Source of the DNA: Batkoa obscura
Taxonomy: Eukaryota; Entomophthoromycota; Entomophthoromycetes; Entomophthorales; Batkoaceae
Assembly (NCBI GenBank): GCA_030770535.1
Contig: JASVEC010000210.1
Span: 1-31,042 of the forward strand
DNA: 31,042 bases
Direction of reading: 5' to 3'
Shown here: one piece after another, positions 19,971 through 29,297 of the stretch
Position numbering within the stretch: the stretch's first letter is position 1
Layout of the letters: every line of letters begins with the position of its first letter
Notes under the pieces: generated by a model
The model's input: the letters and a program-made list of their open reading frames with translations, nothing else
What the model was told of the DNA's origin: nothing
The model's database searches: none
Program-made: the position numbers and the translations under genes

Positions 19971-20077
19971 ATATGGAGATGTTTTTTTTTGGCTTCATCA
20001 CTTCATCTTTTAAGTGCTGTTTGGTTTGAATGGAAAAATTATTAGTAAAATTCTTACACAAAAATACATCCCCATAT
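19971..20077 (+). mobile_element. MITE copy abutting the large element
   Basis: Starts ATATGGAGATGTTTTTTTTT and ends ATACATCCCCATAT. Its first ATAT (19971-19974) is also the last ATAT of the large element. It has a small internal duplication-like change (GTTTGGTTTGAATGG). Confidence 0.9.
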
Positions 20078-21012
20078 GTTTTTAAACTATAAACATAGTA
20101 TACTTTTTTAATAAAATACTATAATTATTTTAATAAAAATTATATAATATAATATATTAACTAATAAAGTTTTATTAAAAATAATTTTATATTTAAATTA
20201 TAATAAATAACCAATTTTAACTTTTAAAATCCTAAACTTCATAAAGAAAGTAAAGAAACTAGTTAGCTAAAAAATTATTTTTTGTCTTCAATAAGAATAC
20301 AAAGTTAATAAACTAGTTTTAAAACTTTTGGGTGAAAATTATAAAAAAATAATAGCTTATTTATAAAATTATTCTGTATAAGGTTAGAAAAAATGAAATT
20401 AATTAATAATTAGTTTAAAAATAATTTATTAAAACATGATTTATAAAAATTTATGTCAAATAACATTTTCTATCATATTAAAAATAAATAGAAAATTTAA
20501 ACACATTTGATGCATTATTATAATTATTAGATTTTAAGCTAAATAGTTGCTAAATTTGAATGTAACTTATTAAAGTTAAAAACATTTTTCCACTTATATT
20601 TGTTTTTTGGGCTTAAAAAACAAAAACACTTTTCAATTTGGCTTTTTATTTATTTTTGTATAATACACCAATTGCTAATTATTTTAATAATCAAACCTAT
20701 GTTTACTATTAACTATAGCAAAAAAAACTTTAATTTAGAAAAGTTAAATTTTGTTCCTTTTCAAATCTATGCGATTTTAAAACCAATCAATTCGTTACAA
20801 TACGAAACTTTGCATTTTTATTGACCAATAATCCATCAATAATTTATCAAGCCAAACTCATCACTATCTTGTGGAAACATTAAATCAAACTACTAATTTT
20901 TAATAGTACCATGTGAAACCCAAAGCTTTAAGCTTCCAATTTACCAAGGAAGCTAAGTTCTTAAATCACAAATTAATTTGGAATTTTATTTCTTTTACAA
21001 ATAACGGTAAAA
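20078..21012. other. gene-free interval upstream of the START gene
   Basis: Extremely AT-rich; short open frames here are not supported by composition or homology. The last 100-150 bp are the likely promoter and leader of the gene at 21013. Confidence 0.5.
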
Positions 21013-22631
21013 ATGAAAAAGGTTACAGAGATTGTCAAAGAAAGTCAATTCAAAGAAAATAAAAATGAAATCTTGGGCTTCTTGTTATTTATGTTTAGTG
21101 CTTATACCACTACAGTGACATTAAATGGTAAGCTTTTATTTACTCTATTTAATAAATTTATTGATAATCTATATCCTAAAATTAGTTTATTCTGTATGGA
21201 ACTTTGATATTTTACATCATTTATTATTGCAGCTATTATCTGCTGTATTTTATTTATTTTTTAAATTAAATGGTAATCAGCTGAGGTTAAAAGCACCAGC
21301 AAAAGTGGATTTAATCAAAGAAAATCCAGAAGAAGAGAAGATTCTTAAAGATAATTTAGAAGAGGAAATAGTCCTCACTGATAAACCTAAAGAATCTATA
21401 ATAAATGGACGTTTGAATAAAGAAAAGGAGGACATTAAAATAAACAAAGCACCAGTACATAAATATACACCAATGATTGAAGAATTAACTACTGAATTTT
21501 TAAATAATGTTAAAACTCCTATAGCTCATCAACCAGAATTATGGGAAAATATAGTGAGTTTAACCTACCCAATGGAGCTCACTGTTAGTCGACATAAAAA
21601 ATTAGCTCATTGCTATACGATGACAACAATATTTGATAATACCCCAGCCAATGTATTTGATATCTTTAATTCACCATCTGAAAATGGAAGTTCTTCAGGT
21701 TATATTGCAGTCCAAGAAGAAATTGAGATTGTAGATGCAAATACATCCATTATTTATATTTGTACTAAAAGTATTTGGCCAACTTCAGCAAGGGATTTAT
21801 GTGTTATTAAAAGTTCTACAGTGTTAAAAGATGGTAGTATTATTTCTGTTTTAAAAAGTGTCCAACATGAAAGAAGAGGTAAAGGTTATAAAGATAATGT
21901 AGTTAGGATGGAGATCTATTGTGCAGGAACAAAATTTGAAAAATACGGTAAAAATAAATGCAAATTAACTATCTTCTTCCATGGAGATCCAACAGGATGG
22001 ATTCCTAAATCATTAGTTACTTTTAGTAAGTTTTATTTTATTATTTTTTATTATGAGAATACTGATGAGTTTTTCTGTTTAAATAGTTGTTTCAAATGTA
22101 TTACCATCCCAATTTGAAAAAACTAATAAAAAAGTCAAAGGTTTATCACCAAAGGATAAACCTTCATTAATATTAGATTATAATCAAATTAACAAAGAAG
22201 AAGATGAAAAAGAAGCTATTATTGAAACAGAAAATAACAAAAGAGGAATTTCAATTATTAATAAAATAGATAATGAAGTTAAATTACCTATAAAACAAGA
22301 GAATTCAAATATTCAATCAATAATAAGTAATTCAAATAATGGAAGTAATCTAACTACAGAGTCTATAATAGAAGAGAACATAACAGAATCAGTACCATCA
22401 GTTAATATAGAAATTCAATCTAAAGAAGTCAATATTAATCCAGAATCATCAAACATAAAACTAGATTCATTACCAATTATTACCCCAAGTAAACCAAGTA
22501 TATGGGAAAGAGTTAAAGCAAGATTTTTCAGTGGTAGTTTATTGAAAAGATTATTGGGTACTACAACACCTTTGATATTAATTACAGCATTATTTGCTAT
22601 TTTAGCAAAAAGAAATAGGATTACTTTATGA
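21013..22631 (+). CDS. membrane-anchored START-domain lipid-transfer protein
   Basis: Three exons, 21013-21127, 21186-22025 and 22087-22631, give 499 residues in one frame. The introns are 58 and 61 bp, with gtaagc/tag and gtaagt/tag ends. START domains bind a lipid or sterol in a hydrophobic cavity and move it between membranes. The N-terminus has hydrophobic segments at about 20-38 and 46-64. A charged Glu/Lys linker follows (about 76-135). The START domain spans about 155-340, with WPTSARDLCVI (236-246), HGDPTGWIPKSLVTF (304-318) and VLPSQFEKTNKKVKGLSP near its end, the classic RD and P-x-x-L motifs. A low-complexity Asn/Glu/Ser linker leads to a C-terminal membrane anchor at about 480-492 (TPLILITALFAILA). 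Membrane segments at both ends suggest a tether at a contact site; the ligand is unknown. Confidence 0.85.
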
Positions 22632-22975
22632 TGAGAGATTTTATAAAGGAAAATTAAAAGTAATTATTAGATAGGATTAATTTGGAATAAGATATATATT
22701 AATTGAAAGTGATGTGATTCTCTTTATAAGTTTTAATATGTAGAGAGAAAGTAATGATTAGATTTGGAAGTGAATAAGTGAATAAAGCTAAGTTTAATTA
22801 GTTGATTTTTTTATAATAAAATATAGTTTTAATAGTTATTTATTTATTGTTTTATTAATTGATTATAGCTTATCTTTATTTGATCATTCATTTCAAAATG
22901 CATTATAAATAAAACTATAAATATTAGTAGTTTCCATTATAATAATAATTCTTTTTTAATAGTAGAGATATTCAA
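22632..22975. other. short intergenic spacer
   Basis: 344 bp, AT-rich, between two plus-strand genes. It holds the 3' end of the START gene and the promoter of the next gene; no other feature seen. Confidence 0.5.
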
Positions 22976-23625
22976 ATGAATTGGATGGGAGGTAAAGGGT
23001 AAATATTTAATTAACTATTCAATAATAATATAAATTCAAACAACTCAAATAGTTTTAAAAATCGAAATATTAAGGATCGATTAGCTAGTTTAAATGAAAA
23101 TAAAAAACAAACAAACTATTTGAATTTAAATGAAGATGCTATTGATATTCAAATATTAAATAAACCAATTTTAAATTATTTTCAAGAATCTGAAAATAAT
23201 GATAACAATAAAGATGATAATAATCACAGTACAAATATTGAGTTAGAAAATAATAGTCAAATATTAAGTTCTGATCAATTGATTGAAAGTGAACAAGTCA
23301 ATATTAATGTATTTAATGAGATAGAGAATAGGTAAATTATATTAAATAAAATTAGTTATGATTTTAAGTTCAATTTTAATTTTAATTTAAAGGAATTCTA
23401 CACCAAATAATACTAATAAAACCAATAAAGATTCCATAACTGATGAAAAGGTAATTATATTAATTAAAACTAGAACATTAGTATTGCCATTAATAATCAA
23501 TTAAGATTCAAAATCTTCACTTTGAAAAACAATACAATACAATATTTACCACAGTTGATAATATTTCAAACCAGTTAATTCAATTAAAAGCTCAATTAAA
23601 ACAATTAAAACAAACATTCAATTAA
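22976..23625 (+). CDS. MNWxGG-motif protein with C-terminal coiled coil, function unknown
   Basis: Four exons join in frame to 159 residues: 22976-22998, 23053-23331, 23393-23450 and 23506-23625. The introns are 54, 61 and 55 bp. The first exon is only 23 bp and encodes MNWMGGK. An N-terminal MNWxGG followed by basic residues also opens a set of otherwise poorly characterised fungal proteins and animal REDIC1 (C12orf40). That resemblance rests on a few residues. The middle is acidic and Asn-rich, probably disordered. The last 35 residues (QLIQLKAQLKQLKQTF) form a likely short coiled coil. It shares orientation with the START gene and converges on BZZ1 144 bp away. The consistent phases and an open frame through four exons make the gene likely. 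Confidence 0.7.
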
Positions 23626-23768
23626 ATATCAATTTAAATGTACTTATTTCATTTCCTTAGCCATAATAAAACTCAAACCAATTAATCACTATAATTTTAA
23701 TTATTCAAATGTATCGTTTTTATATATAAAAAAGATTGGATTATAAGATGATTATTTAAAAATAGTAA

Positions 23769-26747
23769 TTATAAATATTCCACATAGTTACTTGGAAATT
23801 GACCAGTAACTCCATTTAAAGTACCTAAAAATAGTTAATAAATAAATTATTATTATTATTATGATATACATAATAAAGTACCTTCACTCCATCCAGAATC
23901 ATCTTCTGCTTTAGTAAGTGTAATAATATCCCCTACACATATATTTAAATCATATTCCGACTGCGCTTCAAAATCATATAATACACGAACTAATCAAAAT
24001 AAAAAAATTAGAAATAAACTTTTATTTCAATATCAATATCATTAAAATTTACCTTGAATTACTTCTGATGGGGCATTAACATGATCAGGAATATTACTTT
24101 GGTCTCCTTCTATTTCAATATAAGTTCCTGGTACAAGTCCTGTATTACCATTTGACATTGCTTTTACCCACCCTGACCCATCATCTCCTTCAGTAATTTC
24201 AATCATAGTCCCCGCAGTTATACTTAGTTCATTATCATCACTAGCCTCATAAGAATATAATACTTTAGCCATAGGATATATTCCTTGTATATGTGATTGG
24301 TTATTTATTTCTCCTACAGAATGTTGACTATCAATTGACGAATGGTGAGTAAGAGATATAGGAGTTGATAGAACTGGAGAATGTAAATTTGAGCCTCCAA
24401 ATTCAGGTGTTTGTGGTTGAATAAATTGATCCGGTATAGGTTGACGTAAATTATGAGAAGGTAAATTATCACTTGTTGAATTTTTTAGAAAGGGAGCTGT
24501 TTTATCTATGTTATAAATAAATTAATAAAATATTGATTGATAGTGAGATAAAATATAAACTAATATTACCTTTTAATGTGTTAAAATCCATTTGCTCTTT
24601 TCTTATTGATTTTGCACCTCCTTTAATCTGCGTACAATTTGGAGGTACTTTGAATTCACAATTGGCATGACAATTATATTTACAATCTAATTATTATTAT
24701 TATTATTATTACATAAAGTAATATACCAATTACCTTTACAAGTAGAACCATGTCGATTTAAACCCCAGATACTATTTTCACAATAATCACAAGTAGTTGG
24801 TATTGTAAATGAAGTAGTTTTAAAATCATGTTTAATACCATTTAAATTATATTGTCCAATACTATTTGATATTAATTGATTTTCAGTTAATGAGGTTAAT
24901 TCTTGATTTTTTAATATAACTAATTCTCGCCAAGTTTCAGATAATTTCTATTAAAAATTTAAATTATTAATACAATCAATATATTATTTGATATTAAATA
25001 TAATATAATATAATATAATATAATATATAATATTTTTAGAATTACCTCATATATTTGTTCCCCATTATTTTCTAAGCTTGGATTAAGATCAAATTGTGAA
25101 TATTCTAATTTTAATTGTTCAACTTCTTCTTGTTTTTGTAATATTTGATTTTTCATTTCATTTAATTCCATTTCGTTTTTATTCATTTTATTAAATAAAT
25201 AAACTTTACTAGAATACTCATCAATCAATTGATTCTAAATAAATAGTTATATAAGTATAGAATTATTATATATTATATATTATATATTATATATTATTAT
25301 TAATTTACATCTTCCGCAAATTGTCCAAAACTAGTAAATTGAAAATCACCTGGTGGAGCCCAATTGGATGGATTATTATTTATAAATGATTTTGATTCTA
25401 ACTTTTTATCTACTTTATTGACAGACAGTTTTAAATTATCTAAATTTAATTTAGAATCATTAAAACAGTTGGATTCTAATTGAATGTAATGAAACCAAAA
25501 AGATTTTATATGTTCCATCCAATATTCATTTAATGTTTGATAAAACTAAAAATAATATTAATATATTATTTATATATTATTTATATTTATATTAACTTAC
25601 ATTTAATAATTCTGGTACATCCATAGTATAATGTTTATTTTTGTGTTGATTAGCTACTTCAACTGCTAATATATATAAATTCTAAAACGAAAATATTATT
25701 GTTATCTTTAATTTATAAATAAATAAATAAATTAAACTTACTTTGTTATTATTTCTATCAATAACATCTTGATAATATTGTTTTTGTAACTAATTAAATT
25801 AACAAAAATGAATATTAATATTATTAACATTATTTAATCAACCTTATCTAATACTTTAGTTTCCATTGTTCTTTCTTGCTTAATTTGACTAGTTATTACT
25901 TCATTACAACTTTCATCATATTTTGATTTCAACTAAATCAAATTAAAATAGAAAAATTATTTCTCAATTAGTATAATTATATATTATAATTTAACTTACT
26001 TTATCTTTTTCATTATAAATTTTATCTCTTTCATCTGTGATTTTTTTACTAAAATTAAACAACTAATAAAAAAGAAAGTATAGATATTAATTAATATTAA
26101 TTTTTATCCCTATTATATAAAAAACAATAATAAACAACAATAAAAACTTACTTTTTTCCTTTCTTCTTCGACTTTATTAGCTAACATTTTCAATGGATCT
26201 GCAATATCAGTAACTAAATATTCTGACAAAACTGCCCTTTCTCCTGCTATTTTTTCAGTATCCGAAAATAAATTATTTAACCCTTGTAATAAAGTACTAT
26301 AATAATAATAATAATTAAAACATTATTATATTTCATTATTATATTTCATTATTATTATTATTTAATATTACCTATTTTCATCTAGCATTATACCACCTTC
26401 ATTTCCCTTCACACTACTAATAGTACCACTTAGACTTATTGCATCAAAGGAGCCTCCACCTCCACCATGACTTGGTGCAAATGGATCTCGATTGATATTA
26501 GATAAATTGAATATCTTTTTATTTCGATATTTCTTAATTAAATTTTCTAATTTGTTAGAATATTCTTTTTCTAATTGACTTTTTTCTTTAATGTATTCTC
26601 GAAATTCTAATAAAAATTGAGAAGCTTGAACTAATTGTTTGTTTACTAAAGGGAGCTGACTTTTCTATATAAAGGAGCTTAGGGTATAAGTATGATAAAT
26701 AGAAGAAATATAGAACTTACTGTCAAATGTTCACCATAAGTAGTCAT
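23769..26747 (-). CDS. BZZ1: F-BAR/C1/SH3-SH3 protein of actin patches
   Basis: Bzz1 binds curved membrane at endocytic sites and recruits Las17/WASP and myosin-I to trigger actin assembly. I resolve 14 exons (2121 bp, 706 residues) in one frame: 26721-26747, 26372-26664, 26152-26296, 26000-26062, 25843-25932, 25742-25789, 25601-25681, 25309-25545, 25046-25234, 24734-24947, 24570-24686, 24053-24505, 23882-23989, 23769-23824. The F-BAR domain (about 1-330) starts MTTYGEHL and contains helices such as LLEFREYIKEKSQLEKEYS. A coiled coil (about 335-400) follows. A complete C1 zinc site H-x12-C-x2-C-x13-C-x2-C-x4-H-x2-C-x7-C begins at His431. A Pro/Ser-rich linker leads to SH3 domains at about 580-634 (ALYxYEA-like start VLYSYEA) and 653-706 (VLYDFEA to PSNYVEYL). 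Domain order and length match Bzz1. Alternative: another F-BAR family member, less likely with two SH3s plus C1. Confidence 0.93.
24997..25026. repeat. (TAATA)n tract in a BZZ1 intron
   Basis: A pentamer tract of about 30 bp lies in the 98-bp intron 24948-25045, the longest BZZ1 intron. A similar (TATATAT)-rich tract lies in the next intron at about 25266-25297. Replication slippage probably explains why these introns are longer than the rest. Confidence 0.8.
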
Positions 26748-27174
26748 TTTTTGAATGTTGTTTTATAATAATTGATAATAAAGCTTGGAATTTATTTTAA
26801 TGTTGGTTTTATTTTAAAACAAGTTTTAGAATGTTTGATTGGTTTATTGATTAGTTTGATGACTTAATTTTAGATTAAGTTTAATAAAAATAACAGTAAT
26901 AAAAATGATTTAATTATTGTTAATAATAATAGTAATAATATAAGTTAAAAATATCAATACATAGGAAATGTGTTATTTCTATTTATCAGTAATAAGCTAT
27001 TGAATTTTCATTAATAATTAAAGTTCAATATAAAGTATAAGTTTCACTTATAATAAATAAGGGATTGATTTTGATAAATACTCCGTCAATTTAATAAATA
27101 AAAAGACTAATTACAAATTTTATCCGAATTTTCATTTGCTTTATCTTTCATTTCATTTTTAAATCATAAAATAA
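26748..27174. promoter_or_regulatory. shared divergent promoter region
   Basis: 427 bp separate the BZZ1 start (minus) from the start of the tail-anchored protein gene (plus). Very AT-rich, with no clear TATA box or other site that I can assign. Confidence 0.4.
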
Positions 27175-28057
27175 ATGTCAATAGAATTACAAGAAATAGT
27201 CATTAATACAAATGAACAGTCTTCTAATACAATACTTGATACAACAACAACAGATTCAAGTTTAAATCCTAATACATTACCCACTTACCATGAGTCTTTA
27301 TCTTCTAATAATAATTTAAATACCATATCATTGAGAGATACAGCTCCGATTATAATAATTCATCAATTAAATCATACTGATATTTCATTAAATAGTAATA
27401 TTTTATTCATAATATTAATAATAATATTAACATTAATAATCCCTATTAACTATATTTATTATTAGCATCTCAATCTAATCAAAATGAAAAGTAATTTTTT
27501 AATCTATTTTATTAATTTTATTATTTATTGCTAACCCTCTATTTAAGTTCTATTACCAGTCCCTCTTATCCACCAACAGCAATGGCCACCAATCCCCCAT
27601 CTTCACCTTCCCTCTCCTCAGATCCCTATATCACTGAAATTGTATATGAAATTGAACCTGCTCCAGCAAGTGAAACACTTTGCTCAATACCAGCAATGTT
27701 ATTTTTATTAGGTTGTGTCTTCCCACCTTTTTGGTTAATAGGAACGGGATTCTTAGTTAAATCCGAACCTGAGTCTTTAACTAGAGCTTATGCCATTATT
27801 TGTTTATTTTTAAGTTTTATATTTTTAAGTTTTTTTATTACTGTATTGGTTAAGTAAGTGAATGAAATTTAATTGATATTGTTTTTAATAAATAAAATAC
27901 TAACGATTTTTCTTACTATATTCTTACTATAGTGCCCTTCTAAATCCCGAAAAGGTAAGTAGATAAAATTATTTTAGAGTTATGATTATTTGATTATGAT
28001 TATTAATTATTTGTTTAGTCTGCTGTATTTTTAAAAGATTTAGTTACTTGGCAATAA
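27175..28057 (+). CDS. small protein with C-terminal membrane segments, function unknown
   Basis: Five exons give 203 residues in frame: 27175-27394, 27466-27490, 27548-27853, 27933-27954 and 28019-28057. Intron lengths are 71, 57, 79 and 64 bp. Two micro-exons (25 and 22 bp) are needed to keep the frame. The first 95 residues are Ser/Thr/Asn-rich and contain TLPTYHES, a PxYxE-like short motif. A Pro/Ser-rich stretch and an acidic patch (ITEIVYEIE) follow. Two hydrophobic segments close the protein: about 128-146 with LLGCVFPPFWLIG, and about 158-182. The FPP-FW-IG segment is reminiscent of a C-terminal motif in many uncharacterised fungal membrane proteins. The tail NPEKSAVFLKDLVTWQ is short and should be cytosolic if both helices span. 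Function unknown; ubiquitin-ligase adaptor-like roles are speculation. Confidence 0.75.
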
Positions 28058-28712
28058 GGGGGGTAATCGAAATATTGGAAATAATATCAAAGTAAAGAGA
28101 GAGACAAGATTATTAGTACTTTATGAAATTTGAAGGTAAATCAAATCAAACATTTGAGTTTTTATTTCTTATTAATTTGTTTGTTTGTTTATTACTTAGT
28201 AAGTGATGTTTCTATAAGATTTAATTCTCTGGTAGTAAATATAAGAGTTAAATAATAGAAGTATATCGGATAAGAATTGAGTTCTTGCAATTGAATTGTA
28301 AATAATCATTAAATAAAGAAAAAGTACATAATTTAAAATGAACATTATTATTATTATTATATAAAGTTAAGTGTAATTAGGTTTCATAAAAATCAATTAC
28401 ATTTACTTTTAACTTTTTCGAAATTAAATGAAACAAAAAAGTGTACTGTAAAATTAATATTACCTTAATTATCAAATTCTCAGATCCCATTAAAGAATAA
28501 TTAAAAAAAGCGAAATGTGCCTAATTTCGTTTTTGTTGATTTTATAAAAAATAGCCTTTTTATTGAATATATATATAATTTATAAGAAAAAAGGTAGTAT
28601 CATGAAAAACGATGCGAAGATAAAATTGAATATTGTAACTATTACCGTTTGACTAGTTCAATAACATAAGATTCTAAAAGTTCGACCAACATAGTACTAT
28701 TATCTACCCTAT
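28058..28712. other. intergenic spacer between convergent genes
   Basis: AT-rich. A small hairpin, CGAAAT/ATTTCG flanked by A and T tracts (28503-28535), lies about 180 bp past the ISU1 stop. No coding region seen. Confidence 0.5.
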
Positions 28713-29297
28713 TTAAGCTACCTGTGTATTGACTCTTTTCTTTTTATAATCATTGATAGCGGACTTAATAGCGTCTTCAGCAAGCACTAAAAAAAAATTC
28801 TATTAATACCTTTTTCTATTTAATTCAAATTCAAATTCACTTACTGGAACAATGCAATTTAACAGGAGGCAATGACAATTCCTTAGCAATATGTGTATTT
28901 TTAATAGCAGAAGCTTCATCCAAAGTCATACCTTGAACCATTTCGGTCATAAAACTAGAAGATGCAATAGCTGAGCCACAACCAAATGTTTTAAATTTAG
29001 CTTCAATGATTTTACCACTGGATTCATCTACTCGGATTTGAAGTTTCATAACATCACCACAGGCGGGTGCTCCAACTAAACCAGTCCCAACATCAATATC
29101 ATTTTTGTTTAAAGAACCAACATTTCGTGGACGTTCGTAATGGTCAATAACCTAGATAAGAGATAATAGGTAAAATGAAGCGATTATTCAATGTATATAA
29201 ATTATAAGTTACCTTTTCATGAAAACCTTTGGGTTAAGATTTTAGATGTAAATTTTGGTTTTAATAAATGAGCTTGGGATTTTAATAAAGTAAACAT
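28713..29297 (-). CDS. ISU1: mitochondrial iron-sulphur cluster scaffold, with apparent frame break
   Basis: Isu1/IscU is the scaffold on which Nfs1 and frataxin build [2Fe-2S] clusters in the mitochondrial matrix. Exons: 29213-29297, 28845-29151 and 28713-28786; introns 61 and 58 bp. Exon 1 encodes a basic presequence starting MFTLLKSQAHLL. The core begins HEKVIDHYERPRNVGS. The three cluster-ligand cysteines are present in APACGDVMKL, KTFGCGSAIAS and LHCSMLAED, with the conserved Asp after the first Cys. The LPPVK chaperone-binding motif is also present. Joined exons total 466 bp, not a multiple of three: exon 1 in its ATG frame reads AGG TTT TCA TGA, while HEK needs AGG TTT T CAT GAA AAG. 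Relatives have R-[LF]-Y-H here, so two bases seem missing. This could be a sequence error, a real lesion, or recoding. Identity is certain; expression is not. Confidence 0.9.

Larger units (their letters stand above)
16839..19974 (-). mobile_element. decayed DNA transposon with TIRs, probable parent of the MITEs
   Basis: The left end reads ATATGGGGTTGTCTGAATT and the right end AATTCGGACAACCCCATAT: inverted repeats of 19 bp with one mismatch, each ending in ATAT. Between them lies a broken minus-strand transposase. Three family MITEs are inserted inside (17837, 18951, 19689), so the original length was about 2.8 kb. The ends also match the MITEs beyond the TIR: GTTTCATTATTTT starts at offset 20 in both, and GTAAATTCTCAAA in the element matches GTAAAATTCTTAAA about 34 bp from the right end. 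It is therefore a class II element. If ATAT or the TA inside it is the target duplication, a TA-targeting superfamily fits. I could not name the superfamily from the transposase. Confidence 0.8.

Noticed and set aside
20600-20824. Open frame of 74 codons rich in Phe, Ile and Lys
   Set aside because: Such frames arise by chance in this very AT-rich interval; no start context, homologue or splice support.
23841-23872. (TTA)n runs near the BZZ1 3' end
   Set aside because: Simple-sequence tract within an intron; no further meaning.
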